In this document: piece after piece, positions 42,140-50,719 of the stretch
How positions within the stretch are numbered: the stretch's first letter is position 1
Layout of the letters: each line of letters starts with the position of its first letter
From: Streptomyces sp. CB02959
GTDB taxonomy: Bacteria; Actinomycetota; Actinomycetes; Streptomycetales; Streptomycetaceae
NCBI RefSeq assembly: GCF_002803155.1
Contig: NZ_NNBP01000002.1
Span: 372,001 to 436,000 of the forward strand
Length of the DNA stretch: 64,000 nucleotides
Reading direction: 5' to 3'
Notes under the pieces: model-generated
The model's input: the letters and a program-made list of their open reading frames with translations, nothing else
Databases searched by the model: none
Told to the model about the DNA's origin: nothing
Program-made: the position numbers and the translations under genes

Positions 42140-43072
42140 TCAGGCGGCCACCGCCTCCCGCGCCCCGTCCACCACACCCCCCGCCACGGCCGTCGCTTTC
42201 CCCTCCTCCGTCGCATTCCCTTCCTCCGCCTCGCCGCCGTCCGCGTCCGCCACCCCCAGCCGACCGAGCAACCGGGCGCGCAGCGCGGCACACCGCGGAT
42301 CCGTGACATCCCGCGGCCGGGGCAGGTCCACCGCCGTCTCGTAGGCGATCCGGCCGCCCTCCATCACCAGCACGCGATCGGACAGCAGCAGCGCCTCCTC
42401 CACGTCATGGGTGACCAGCAGCACCGCGCACCCCCGCTCCTGCCACAGCTCGGCCACCAGCCGCTGCGCCTTGATCCGGGTCAGTGCGTCCAGCGCACCG
42501 AACGGCTCGTCGAGCAGCAGCAGGTCCGGGTCGCGCACCAGCGCCCGCGCCAGCGACGCGCGCTGCGCCTCGCCGCCGGAGAGCGTCTTGGGCCAGGCAT
42601 CCGCCCGGTGGTCGAGCCCGACCTCCGCCAACGCCCGTTCCGCCGTGGCGCGTTCGGGACGGCCGGGCAGTCCGAGCAGGACGTTGCGCCAGACCCGCTT
42701 CCACGGCATCAACCGCGGTGCCTGGAACGCCACCGCCCTGCGCCGCGGGACCAGCACCTCGCCCTCGATCTCCCGGTCGAGCCCGGCCAGTACCCGCAGC
42801 AGCGTCGACTTCCCGCACCCGCTGCGTCCGAGCAACGCCACGAACTCACCGGCCTGGATGTCCAGTTGGAGTCCGTCGACGACCCGCCGCCGATCGAACT
42901 CCCGCACCAGCCCGGCGACCCGCACCGCGACCTCGCCACTCCCAGGCGGAGCACCGGGGGACCGGGGGGAGGAGGGAGTCGCACCAGCGGTCGGCGGAGA
43001 AGACGGCAACACACCCGCCCCGTCGGAGATCTCCGGTTCGGGGCTCACTGCCCCGTGAACGTCGGTCGCCAT
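42140..43072 (-). CDS. ssuB: Sulfonate ABC transporter ATP-binding protein (SsuB), 310 aa
   Basis: An ABC importer ATPase: Walker A LLGRSGCGKST, Q-loop FQAPRLMPWK (typical of SsuB/TauB), signature TLSGGEAQRASLA, Walker B LLLLDEPFGALD and H-loop LVTHDVEEAL. Both ends carry Pro/Gly/Glu-rich extensions beyond the core of about 240 aa. The ATG at 43072 lies 28 nt inside the end of ssuC. It energises sulfonate uptake with SsuC and SsuA. Confidence 0.93.
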   Translation of the reverse strand: MATDVHGAVSPEPEISDGAGVLPSSPPTAGATPSSPRSPGAPPGSGEVAVRVAGLVREFDRRRVVDGLQLDIQAGEFVALLGRSGCGKSTLLRVLAGLDREIEGEVLVPRRRAVAFQAPRLMPWKRVWRNVLLGLPGRPERATAERALAEVGLDHRADAWPKTLSGGEAQRASLARALVRDPDLLLLDEPFGALDALTRIKAQRLVAELWQERGCAVLLVTHDVEEALLLSDRVLVMEGGRIAYETAVDLPRPRDVTDPRCAALRARLLGRLGVADADGGEAEEGNATEEGKATAVAGGVVDGAREAVAA

Positions 43073-43917
43073 TGCAGCAACAGCCTTTCGAGGGTACGGA
43101 CGAGGAAATCGGCGAGCAGCCCGAGCACCGCGTAGACCACCAGGCAGACGACGATCACATCGGTGCGGAAGAACTCCCGTGCCTGGTTCATCAGGAAGCC
43201 CAGCCCGTCGTCGGCGTTGACCTGTTCGCCGAAGACCAGCGCCAGCCACGCGGTCGCCAGCGAGTACCGCAGCCCGGTCATGGCGCCGGGCAGCGCCCCG
43301 GGCAGCACCACGTGCCGGACCAGCCCCCACCGGCCGAGCCCGAGCGCGTTCCCGGCCTCCACCAACTGCGCATCCACGCCCCGGATCCCGGCGTACACGT
43401 TCAGATACAGGTGGAACGCGACCCCCACCGCGATCAGCGCGATCTTCGGGGCCTCGCCGATCCCCAACCAGATGATGAAGAGCGGGATCACCCCCACCCA
43501 GGGAATCGACCGCAACATCTGCACGGTCGCGTCGACCAGATCCTCACCCAGCCGCGAGAGCCCCGAGACCAGCGCCAGCCCGATCCCGACGATTCCGCCC
43601 AACAGCAGCCCGGCGAAGACCCGTTGCAGCGACACGCCCATCGCCGACGGAAGCGTCCCGTCCGCGACCATGCCGCCGCCCGTACGGGCGATGTCCACCG
43701 GCGACGCCAACATGTCCGCCGGCAGTACCCCGCCGGCGCTCAGCACCTGCCACACCACGACCAGTCCGACCGGCCCCACGGCCCGCCGCACCCACCGCGG
43801 CACCACCCACCGCCGGCCCGACACCGGCACCACCCGGGACAACTCGATCGCCCCGCCCGGCGCCACCGACACCCCGACCGGACCAGTCCCGGCCACGGCA
43901 GCCTGCTCACCGCTCAT
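43045..43917 (-). CDS. ssuC: Sulfonate ABC transporter permease (SsuC), 290 aa
   Basis: A binding-protein-dependent permease with about six membrane helices and the EAA loop VEAGNALGLGRWGLVRHVVLPGALPGAMTGLRYSL. The C-terminal part (FVRTLERLLLQWRPTF) is typical of SsuC/TauC. I chose the ATG at 43917 with GGGG upstream. The in-frame extension to 44025 is Cys-rich and lies in the presumed attenuator. It is the first structural gene of the sulfonate operon, 155 nt downstream of the leader peptide. Confidence 0.9.
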   Translation of the reverse strand: MSGEQAAVAGTGPVGVSVAPGGAIELSRVVPVSGRRWVVPRWVRRAVGPVGLVVVWQVLSAGGVLPADMLASPVDIARTGGGMVADGTLPSAMGVSLQRVFAGLLLGGIVGIGLALVSGLSRLGEDLVDATVQMLRSIPWVGVIPLFIIWLGIGEAPKIALIAVGVAFHLYLNVYAGIRGVDAQLVEAGNALGLGRWGLVRHVVLPGALPGAMTGLRYSLATAWLALVFGEQVNADDGLGFLMNQAREFFRTDVIVVCLVVYAVLGLLADFLVRTLERLLLQWRPTFTGQ

Positions 43918-44072
43918 CAACAACCCCAGACACACAGGCACCGGGCGGGCACACCACGCCGAGCCGCGACGCCGCTTCACCACGCAGACGTCAGGCATCC
44001 GGCGCCCGAGGCACCCGGCACACACAGGAAGGAAAACTCAGCGAGAACCGCGGAAAGCGAACGGAAAGAACG

Positions 44073-44165
44073 TCAGCAACAGCGGCCGCGAAGGCAACAC
44101 GCGGCAGACGCCACCCGCAGCAGGTCGATGTGACCGCGCGTGGTGAGCAGGGCTGACGTAGACAT
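44073..44165 (-). CDS. Cysteine-rich leader peptide of the sulfonate operon, 30 aa
   Basis: A 30-codon ORF beginning MSTSALLTTRGHIDLLRVAS and ending AACCLRGRCC. The pattern (LLTTRxHIDLxRVASAxC) matches the putative leader peptides placed before sulfur-assimilation genes in Streptomyces (recalled). The two Cys pairs, the last adjacent to the stop, suggest ribosome stalling when Cys-tRNA is scarce, which would let transcription or translation continue into ssuC. A TTGACC/TACGTT promoter lies so close that the mRNA probably starts at or 1 nt before the ATG (leaderless). Confidence 0.8.
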   Translation of the reverse strand: MSTSALLTTRGHIDLLRVASAACCLRGRCC

Positions 44166-44172
44166 GCCGCCG

Positions 44173-44202
44173 AACGTAGCGCCGCCCGCGGAGAGGGGTC
44201 AA
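44173..44202 (-). promoter_or_regulatory. Promoter of leader peptide-ssuCBAD operon
   Basis: Read on the reverse strand, TTGACC (44202-44197), an 18-nt spacer and TACGTT (44178-44173) form a good vegetative-type promoter. Only 7 nt separate the -10 element from the leader ATG, predicting a leaderless transcript. Confidence 0.6.
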
Positions 44203-44357
44203 ACCCCCGTCTCGGCTGCTGGACCTTTGTTGCCACAGCATTGACCGGCCCTCGCCGACCCGGGCGTGCGGCACCGGCCCGACGCGCCCCGGCCCGACGC
44301 GGCGCCGCCACCCCGCGCGTACGACGTGCACCGACTCCCCTTTGGGAAGATCACCAC

Positions 44358-44780
44358 ATGGCTGCAACCTTCACGACACGAGAAATCGACGTACGAACCG
44401 GCTCCACGGAGACGGTCCACGACCTCACCCGCGAGTGCCTGGCCTTCCTGCGGGACACCGCACCGGGCCGCGACGGCCTGCTGAACGTCTTCACGCCCCA
44501 CGCGACGACGGGCGTGGCCATCCTGGAAACGGGAGCCGGCAGCGACGACGACCTGCTCGCCGCACTGCACGACCTCCTCCCCGCGGACGACCGCTGGCAG
44601 CATCGCCACGGCACCCCCGGCCACGGCCGCGACCACGTCCTCCCCGCCCTCGTCCCCCCACACGCCACCCTGCCGGTCATCGCGGGCGAACTCGCCCTCG
44701 GCACTTGGCAGTCGGTGTGCCTGGTCGACACCAACATCTCCAATGTCAACCGTAAGGTTCGACTGAGCTTCCTGGGCTGA
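44358..44780 (+). CDS. YjbQ/UPF0047 family protein, 140 aa
   Basis: A compact YjbQ-family protein: [35 protein letters not shown] carries the conserved His/Thr segment. [18 protein letters not shown] and [12 protein letters not shown] complete the signature, with conserved His residues thought to form an active or metal site. Family members have weak thiamin phosphate synthase activity; the true role is unsettled. It is divergent from the ssu leader region, with GGGAAGA upstream of the ATG. Confidence 0.88.
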   Translation: MAATFTTREIDVRTGSTETVHDLTRECLAFLRDTAPGRDGLLNVFTPHATTGVAILETGAGSDDDLLAALHDLLPADDRWQHRHGTPGHGRDHVLPALVPPHATLPVIAGELALGTWQSVCLVDTNISNVNRKVRLSFLG

Positions 44781-44863
44781 CCAAGATCGCCCTGGGTGCG
44801 GCCGCGAAATCTCCGTACTCTGCGTGCCCGAAACGGAGAAGCCTTGCGCGGTACGGACCTGGA

Positions 44864-45262
44864 CACCTGAAGAAGTGCTGGACCATCCCGCCACGGGCGA
44901 ACGCACAGTTCGCAGCCCGGATGGAAGACGTCCTGGCCGTCTACGCCCGGCCCTATGACCCGGCACGTCCGGTGGTGTGCATGGACGAGAAGCCCTACCA
45001 ACTCCTCGGCCACGTCCGCGACCCACTCCCGGCCCGGCCCGGTCACGACGCCTGCCAGGACAGTGAATACATCCGCTGCGGCACCTGCTCCATCTTCGTG
45101 TGGACCGAACCCTTACGCGGATGGCGTCGCACCCAGGCACTGTCCCGACGGACTCGCATGGACTGGGCCGGCCAGGTCAAGCAGCTGCTGAACGTGGACT
45201 ACCCCAACGCCGAGACCGTGGTTCTGGTGATGGACAACCTCAACACCCACAACATCGCCGGC
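44864..45262 (+). pseudogene. IS630-family transposase remnant
   Basis: A continuous frame reads [20 protein letters not shown], then [56 protein letters not shown] and [12 protein letters not shown]. This is the central DDE part of IS630 transposases, with the catalytic MDEKP and MDNLNTH motifs. The N-terminal DNA-binding domain and the C-terminal Glu region are missing, and homology stops abruptly after NLNTHNIA. No terminal inverted repeats were found. It is a decayed insertion marking the left side of an accessory segment. Confidence 0.8.
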
Positions 45263-45383
45263 GGTGGACGTTCGCGACCGAGGAGCCCGACAGCGGGCAC
45301 GCACCTGTACGCAGACGCCCTGCACACGGCACTGAGGGGCTGCCTCATGGCCGCCGGCGAGAGCCTGCCGCCCGTCGACCCGT

Positions 45384-46721
45384 TCAGTGTTTGTGCTTGC
45401 CGGGTCTGTGGGCCTTCTTGGGGCCGGGCTCGGCGTCGGGTGCACTCTCCGGTTTCTGCTCGGCAGGCTGTGGCGGGAGTGCGGAATCTGTCGCGTATGA
45501 CGCCGAGGGGGACGGCGTGGCGGAGCTCGTGTTCGTGGACGGGATGGTCTGCGGCTCCTGCGCTGAGCCGTTGTCGGGGGAGAACCACACCAGGCCCACG
45601 ACCACCGCCAGGGTGAAGACGCCGGCGCCGCCCAGCACAGCGACCAGCCGGGAACGACGGAGGAACGGCAGGTGTGCGCGGCGGGTCGAGGCCCGGTGCA
45701 CGCTCGTCTGCCACTCGGTGGCCGCCACCGGGGCGAAGGCACGGTCGGAGTGGGCGGTGGGAGCGGAGAAGGAGCTTGCGGAGGCGGCGGCCCTGGAGCC
45801 GGTGTTGTGCGGCTGATCCGGGCGACCGTGATGCCGGTGCTCGCTCGGCAGCGGCTCCCGCGCGCCGCGCCAGGCTCCGCGCCCGAACCAGTCCGCCACC
45901 TCCTCAGCCGTGGGTCGGCTCTCGGGCTCCTTGGCCAGCAGACCGAGCAGATAGCTCTCGAAGGCGGGCGGTAGACCGGCGCTGAGTTGCCGGGGCGGTA
46001 CCGGGGCGGAATCAAGGTGCTGATGAAGCACCGCGAGCGCGCTGTCCGCCTGGAACGGCGGTCGGCCGGTGAGGAGTTGGTAGAGCACGCAGCCCAGGGA
46101 GTACACGTCGGATGCCGGGCCGGCGGTGCGGCCCAGGGCCCGTTCGGGCGCGAGGTAAAGGCTGGTGCCGACGATCTGCCCGGTGGCGGTGAGCGCGGCA
46201 CCGGGGTCGTCGAGGAAACGGGCGATGCCGAAGTCGCCGATCTTCAGGGTTCCGTCGGCGCCCAGCAGGAGGTTGGCCGGCTTGATGTCCCGGTGCACGA
46301 TGCCCTGCCGGTGCGCGGCGGCCAGCCCAAGGGCGGCCTGTGCGGCGATGTGGGCCACCTGCTCGGAGGGCAGCGGTCCGGAGCCAGTGAGCAGTTCGGC
46401 GAGGCTTTCCCCCTCGACGAGCTCCATCACCAGGAACAGGCGGTCGTCGTGTTCGCCGAAGTCGAGAACGGCGACCACATGCGGGTGGTTGAGGCGGCCG
46501 GCGGTCTGCGCCTCCAGTCGGAAGCGGGAGGGTGCGGTGGAGTCGGTGTCGTGGGGGAGCAGCAGTTTCACGGCGACCGGTCTGCCGAGCGTTTCGTCGA
46601 AGGCCCGCCAGACCTCCCCCATCGCGCCCCGCCCGATGGTGTCTCGCAGTCGGTATCGGCCCGCTATCAGCACTTGTTGTTCATCCTCATGGCCAAAGAC
46701 GTCTTGATGGTCGCAAGCCAT
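45384..46721 (-). CDS. Serine/threonine protein kinase with one membrane segment, 445 aa
   Basis: A PknB-like Hanks kinase: glycine loop [12 protein letters not shown], Lys in VAVKLL, catalytic loop [16 protein letters not shown] in [11 protein letters not shown], activation segment [14 protein letters not shown] and [20 protein letters not shown]. After a juxtamembrane linker, one helix ([19 protein letters not shown], about residues 358-380) leads to a 65-residue Ser/Pro-rich extracellular tail ending KHKH, with no PASTA or other sensor domain. The ATG at 46721 lacks an SD; a GTG (VLIAGRYRL) with GAGGA upstream is an alternative start. Confidence 0.9.
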   Translation of the reverse strand: MACDHQDVFGHEDEQQVLIAGRYRLRDTIGRGAMGEVWRAFDETLGRPVAVKLLLPHDTDSTAPSRFRLEAQTAGRLNHPHVVAVLDFGEHDDRLFLVMELVEGESLAELLTGSGPLPSEQVAHIAAQAALGLAAAHRQGIVHRDIKPANLLLGADGTLKIGDFGIARFLDDPGAALTATGQIVGTSLYLAPERALGRTAGPASDVYSLGCVLYQLLTGRPPFQADSALAVLHQHLDSAPVPPRQLSAGLPPAFESYLLGLLAKEPESRPTAEEVADWFGRGAWRGAREPLPSEHRHHGRPDQPHNTGSRAAASASSFSAPTAHSDRAFAPVAATEWQTSVHRASTRRAHLPFLRRSRLVAVLGGAGVFTLAVVVGLVWFSPDNGSAQEPQTIPSTNTSSATPSPSASYATDSALPPQPAEQKPESAPDAEPGPKKAHRPGKHKH

Positions 46722-47491
46722 GACTCACGGTGGGGCGCGGATCAAGGTGCGGGTGCCGCAGAGGCCCCAGCGTACCGGCCCTGCAACCTTGTTCTTTCCG
46801 GGCGGCGCAGAGCCCGGCTGCTACGGGCAGCCCCGCCGGAGGACGAGGATGCGTGCATGGCTGGCGGTTGAGTCGTGACGGCTTCAAGCTGCCCTGTTCA
46901 CAAGAGCGCTGGATTGGTGACCATCTCTCTCCACCAGTGACATTTCAGGGGCGCAGCACGCAGAAGGGAGTGACCCGATCATGAGGGTCGAGGCGCTCGC
47001 TCCCCTGGAGGGGTTGCGCGGGCGCCGACCGCAGGAGCGGGCTGGTTCCCCCCGTGCTGGCCCGCTCCTGCGCGCAAACGGCAGCCCGGGCGTCCCACGT
47101 GGCAGTGGCCCGCGGGCTGCGTCATCAGTGAATCCCTTAAGGCCCTTGCATAGCACCGGCGGCCAGGATGGTCGCCCTCTCTCGCGCGTCCACGACGGCC
47201 TGCCCGGCATTCACGTCGGCGACGAGCGACTTTCGGTTCTCCACCCGGAGCCATCGTGCTCTGGCATTCTTCGGTGCAGCGGACCCGCAGAAAGCGGATG
47301 AGGTCATCACAAGAAGCGGATGCCTTCATGCAGAGCGCCGATGATGTTCATCGTGAGACGCGGGTGTCGGTGCTGGCTCCGCGCTCGGTGTCACTTGGCG
47401 CCCTGGAGTTCTGAAATCCAGGTTCTCATGGCCCAATATCCAATGCCTTGGACTCAAGGAACTCAAAGCGAGCGCACTGGGGATTATTACC
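46722..47491. other. Gene-poor stretch, possible decayed sequence
   Basis: No convincing intact gene is present in these 770 nt. A reverse-strand frame starting at 47329 opens MKASASCDDLIRFLRVR, faintly like the start of DUF6221-type small proteins (DDLIxFLRxRL), and then loses similarity, so a decayed gene is possible. A forward ORF from 46981 has a passable SD but an Arg/Pro/Gly-rich product without recognisable character. Confidence 0.35.
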
Positions 47492-47785
47492 TCATGCCGG
47501 TCTTTTCGCCCAATCGACGAGCCGAGCCCACCAGCCGCCCCTCGGTCGGCCCGGGGGACTCCCCGGGTGCCCATTGGCGTGTGTGCGTCGCGACACCCCA
47601 CCCTGTAGGGCCGGCGCCGATTCCGAACGAGTCGTCGCCTCCACCGTGCGTGCACGCTTGCGTTCCGCGGGCTCACACGTGCACCGCTGAGCCGTTGGCA
47701 CACCCATGAGCACTTCGTCCACATGCCTTCCGCAGCCCTCATAGGTCAGCTTCCGGCACGACCGACAGGCAGCACGTTGACACAT
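47492..47785 (-). CDS. Small Cys-rich (zinc-ribbon-like) protein, 97 aa
   Basis: The N-terminus MCQRAACRSCRKLTYEGCGR followed by HVDEVLMGVP and QRCTC has four to six cysteines spaced like a metal-binding knuckle; this opening is a recurring actinobacterial small-protein pattern (recalled). The rest is basic and Pro-rich and ends GGWWARLVDWAKRPA. GAGGGAGA lies 6 nt before the ATG. The C-terminal tail is homologous in protein and DNA to that of the divergent gene ending at 48743. Its stop is within ATGA but no gene follows. Confidence 0.75.
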   Translation of the reverse strand: MCQRAACRSCRKLTYEGCGRHVDEVLMGVPTAQRCTCEPAERKRARTVEATTRSESAPALQGGVSRRTHANGHPGSPPGRPRGGWWARLVDWAKRPA

Positions 47786-48215
47786 GATTGATCTCCCTCA
47801 GCTCTTCGTTCGATATTCACGCCATCGCCACAAGAAACTCCAGAATTTACAACCCTTCCGTAAATGGCTGACTTGCGCCAGCGTGGGCCGCGCTCACGCA
47901 GTCGAATCACGATTCAAGCAGCCTCGTCAGCGATTGCAAATATCCGGACATGAGGGGCAGGCGCCGCAAATCCGTCGCGGAGAGTATCTAGCTAAGTGGT
48001 ACCAGGTGCCCTGTTTGGGAGAACTCCCTGAGTTGCTCGAATGCCGAAACAATGGTTGCATCTCGGCCGATCAAGGAACGGAGGCGCAACGCCTTACTGT
48101 CACTGCCCGCCACCGCATTGCTTTTCAGACCGTCGACCGGGCGCAGCGAGGGCAGGAATCGAGAACGGCAACCGCTCTCCCCGAACGGGTGGTGCGCCGG
48201 TCAGGAAGGAGCAAC
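47786..48215. other. Divergent gap, low-GC promoter-like region
   Basis: These 430 nt separate two divergent small genes. The left half (47790-48060) is clearly less GC-rich than the rest of the window. A forward frame stays open through it, but its codon use is not Streptomyces-like, so I treat it as non-coding promoter DNA or decayed sequence. Confidence 0.45.
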
Positions 48216-48743
48216 GTGGGTTGCTCTCACGCCCCAGGATGCCCCCTTTTTCCCCTACTCCAGGCGAGCTTGCAAGGGTGGCGCGAATACTACTGCGACA
48301 GCGCGGATCGATGGCTCGGCTGTGCGCGCTACCAGATGTCACTCACCGGCGAGCGCGTGCCGATCAGCCTGCTGCCCAACGGAGCCCGCGCGCGACACCT
48401 CGAAGCCCCGAGCAAGCCGGACCGATCCGGCGCCACCAGCCCGGCGGCGGTCCGCCGACAGCCCCCGCCGCCACAGCCCACTCCGGGGGTACCGGAGAGC
48501 GCGTCCTGGCCCCAGCCGGCACCGACCCAGCCACCTGAGCAGTCAGGACCTGGAACCGAGATACCGGAGGCCATGGGCCAGTTCGGGGCAACGCCTGCTT
48601 CGCCTGTCTGGCATGACCAACCGTCACCGTCCCCACGAGCTGACCACCCTTCAGACGGCCTCGCTCGACACGCACGGCAAGCGCCCAGCTCGAAGGACGG
48701 CTGGTGGGCTCGACTTGCCGATTGGATGAGAGGACCCGCATGA
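48216..48743 (+). CDS. Cys-containing protein with Pro-rich linker and W-rich tail, 175 aa
   Basis: The N-terminal domain reads GCSHAPGCPLFPLLQASLQG, then WREYYCDSADRWLGCARYQM and TGERVPISLLPNGARARHLE. Four Cys in a C-x4-C ... C-x8-C layout suggest a metal or redox site. A Pro/Ser-rich linker of about 85 residues follows, ending in DGWWARLADWMRGPA. GTG at 48216 has AAGGA just upstream; the longer frame to 47784 has atypical composition. The stop overlaps the YeeE start (ATGA), so it is coupled to the sulfur transporter genes. The function is not known. Confidence 0.7.
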   Translation: MGCSHAPGCPLFPLLQASLQGWREYYCDSADRWLGCARYQMSLTGERVPISLLPNGARARHLEAPSKPDRSGATSPAAVRRQPPPPQPTPGVPESASWPQPAPTQPPEQSGPGTEIPEAMGQFGATPASPVWHDQPSPSPRADHPSDGLARHARQAPSSKDGWWARLADWMRGPA

Positions 48744-49396
48744 GTACCTACTGGCCCTGGTGGGCGGGCGCTATCGGGCTCGCCCTGGTCACCATCAACC
48801 ACACCCTCATCACCGATCGGTCTCTCGGGGTGTCGGCCGCGTGGGATCGCGTGTTGCACTGGCGTCGCGAGCGCCGGCTCGAGCAGATGGACGAGGAGTT
48901 CACCGACGATGAAGCTCTCGCTGAGGCGCTTGCCGCAGCTACAGCGGAGCACTTCGGCACCTGCACCGGCGCATCTACCGTGCCGCAGGAACCGTACGGG
49001 AAGTCGCAGCCGCTCGAAGCCGACGCCGAACCGGCAGCGAGTGGGCGCCCGGCAGCCACGAGCCTGCGCCCGGCCCCGCTGGTCACCCAGGCTGCCCTGC
49101 TGATATCGATCTTCCTCGGTGGGCTCGTCGCCGCGGTCACCTCCGGGCGCTTCCACCTCCGCTACGACATGGGCCCCGGATTCCGCGACCTGGTCACCGC
49201 CGATCCGACCACCATGATCGCCGTGCTGTTCGTGGGAGGCGTGCTGGTCGGCTTCGGCACTCGGCTGGCCGGTGGGTGCAGCTCCGGCCACGGACTCAGC
49301 GGCTGCGGCCGGCTACGCCCGGTCAGCATCGTCGCGACCGCCGTGTTCTTCGGCACCGCCGTCGCGGTGTCGTTCCTCCTGTGGAAGGTGATCTGA
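48740..49396 (+). CDS. YeeE/YedE-family sulfur transporter subunit, 218 aa
   Basis: A membrane protein with an N-terminal helix (WPWWAGAIGLALVTINHTLI), a soluble Glu/Ala-rich insert (about residues 40-115) and three further helices. The motif GGVLVGFGTRLAGGCSSGHGLSGCGRL is the conserved Cys-containing pore signature of YeeE/YedE, a family importing thiosulfate or other sulfur species in bacteria. It starts by ATGA overlap with the upstream gene and overlaps the next gene by one base. With that gene it forms a split transporter. Confidence 0.88.
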   Translation: MSTYWPWWAGAIGLALVTINHTLITDRSLGVSAAWDRVLHWRRERRLEQMDEEFTDDEALAEALAAATAEHFGTCTGASTVPQEPYGKSQPLEADAEPAASGRPAATSLRPAPLVTQAALLISIFLGGLVAAVTSGRFHLRYDMGPGFRDLVTADPTTMIAVLFVGGVLVGFGTRLAGGCSSGHGLSGCGRLRPVSIVATAVFFGTAVAVSFLLWKVI

Positions 49397-49812
49397 TGCG
49401 CACCCGGGGCGCGATTCTGCTGGCCGCCATCATCACCGGGCTGGCCCTCGGCTATACCGTCACCAACATCGGCTTCGGCGACTACACCGAGCTGAACCGC
49501 ATGTTCACCTTCCAGGACCTGCGCATGTTCCTGTCCTTCGCGGGTGCCGTGGTGATCATCGTGTGCGCGTTCGCTCTGCTGCGGGTCCGCCGCACCCCAG
49601 GGCGCATCCACGCCGGTGTGATCCCCGGCGCGGTGTTGTTCGGTACCGGCTGGGCGATCTCAGGTGGGTGCCCTGCAATCCCGATCATCCAGGTCGCCAG
49701 CGGATACCTGCCTGCCCTGATCACCATCGTCGGCGTCATCGTCGGTATACGGCTGTGTCGTTGGGCCAACGCCCGATACTTCCACCTCGACCGCGGCTCC
49801 TGCGGGCTGTAA
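49396..49812 (+). CDS. YeeE/YedE-family sulfur transporter, second subunit, 138 aa
   Basis: A four-helix membrane protein with ALGYTVTNIGFGDYTELNRMFTF near the start and GAVLFGTGWAISGGCPAIPI, the second-half YeeE/YedE Cys motif. The ATG shares its A with the TGA of the preceding gene (TGATG), so the two halves are translated together. Likely role: import of thiosulfate or another reduced sulfur donor together with the larger subunit. Confidence 0.88.
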   Translation: MRTRGAILLAAIITGLALGYTVTNIGFGDYTELNRMFTFQDLRMFLSFAGAVVIIVCAFALLRVRRTPGRIHAGVIPGAVLFGTGWAISGGCPAIPIIQVASGYLPALITIVGVIVGIRLCRWANARYFHLDRGSCGL

Positions 49813-50083
49813 CCGAGCACGCCCACCGACCCGAGCCATGAAGGTCGGGGCTCTCGCTTCGACGATCTTCCCGACCTGTCCAGTGCCCGCACGTGTACGG
49901 CCACGCCGAGTTCCGGTATCTGATCGAGGGACGAGCGCGCGTCCGAGAAGGCGTTGGCCTTCAGGTTTGCGGGTCGCCGTCTCCTGGGTGAGCCGATCGT
50001 TTCTCACTGCTTGCGGGTGAACCATGAAGCCACGCCCTCGTGCCGACCGAAAGTGGACGATCACTCCCGTTATTGTCAGTTTT

Positions 50084-50719
50084 GTGCCGTTGAGCTGTGC
50101 GTTCGTGAACCTCAAGCCCGGCGTCGGAAAGACGACGAGTGCTGTGTGGCTGGCCCATGCGTTTCATGAGTTGGGTATGTCGCCGTTGCTGGTCGACGGT
50201 GACCCGGCCGCTTCCGCGTTGCGCTGGAGCGAGCTGGCCAGTGGCTTTCCGTTTCCGGTGATCGCTCTGCCGGTGGGGGATGTCCACCGTCGCGTGAACG
50301 ACTTCCTCGGCAACCGGCAGGCCGTCGTGCTCGATGCGCCCCAGCTGGAGGACCATCCCCGCATCGCCCGCAGCATCATGAGGTACGCCGGCGAGTGGAT
50401 CGTTCCCGTGACGCCCGCCCCCATCGAACTGGACCGGATGGCACCCATTCGTAGCGAGATGGCGGACGTGCAGTCGCTGCGTGCCGAGCCGGCCCGCACG
50501 GCGGTCCTGCTCAATCGCACCAACCGTCCCGATGCCACGCGCACCGGGCCCGATGCGGACGCTCGCGAGGCACTCACCGAGCGGGGTTTCGAGGTGCTGG
50601 ACACCCAGATCGCGCGGCTCGACCTCTACGCCCAGTCTTTCGGGAACCCGGTCCAGGCCAAGGGCTCGGCGTACATGGACTTCGCGGAGGAACTGATCAA
50701 GCGTCAGGATGGGGCATGA
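50084..50719 (+). CDS. ParA/MinD-type partition ATPase, 211 aa
   Basis: A ParA-like ATPase with deviant Walker A CAFVNLKPGVGKTTSAVWLAHAF, A' motif SPLLVDGDPAASALRW and Walker B VVLDAPQLED. It is shorter than chromosomal ParA and resembles plasmid partition ATPases. The GTG at 50084 starts close to the P-loop as in homologues; TATTGT lies 7 nt upstream, so the mRNA may be leaderless. An in-frame ATG at 50024 would give a longer, atypical N-terminus. It is coupled by ATGA to the next gene. Confidence 0.82.
   Translation: MPLSCAFVNLKPGVGKTTSAVWLAHAFHELGMSPLLVDGDPAASALRWSELASGFPFPVIALPVGDVHRRVNDFLGNRQAVVLDAPQLEDHPRIARSIMRYAGEWIVPVTPAPIELDRMAPIRSEMADVQSLRAEPARTAVLLNRTNRPDATRTGPDADAREALTERGFEVLDTQIARLDLYAQSFGNPVQAKGSAYMDFAEELIKRQDGA

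Noticed and set aside
41875..42309. N-terminal extension of SsuA containing Ser-Gln and Pro-Arg repeats
   Set aside because: The dipeptides are just translation of the hexamer DNA repeat. The signal peptide and lipobox start correctly at 41874, and the extension would overlap ssuB.
43918..44025. Cys-rich in-frame extension of SsuC
   Set aside because: No SD at its GTG, and homologous SsuC proteins start near the chosen ATG. It may instead be part of the attenuator region, so it is mentioned but not called.
46981..47301. Forward 106-codon frame with a GAAGGGAG upstream
   Set aside because: The product lacks any fold-like pattern and its codon use is not convincing; I could not support it as a gene.
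47784..48215. Extension of the Cys protein to an upstream ATG
   Set aside because: Lower GC, poor third-position GC bias and no resemblance to the conserved domain. GTG at 48216 has a good SD.
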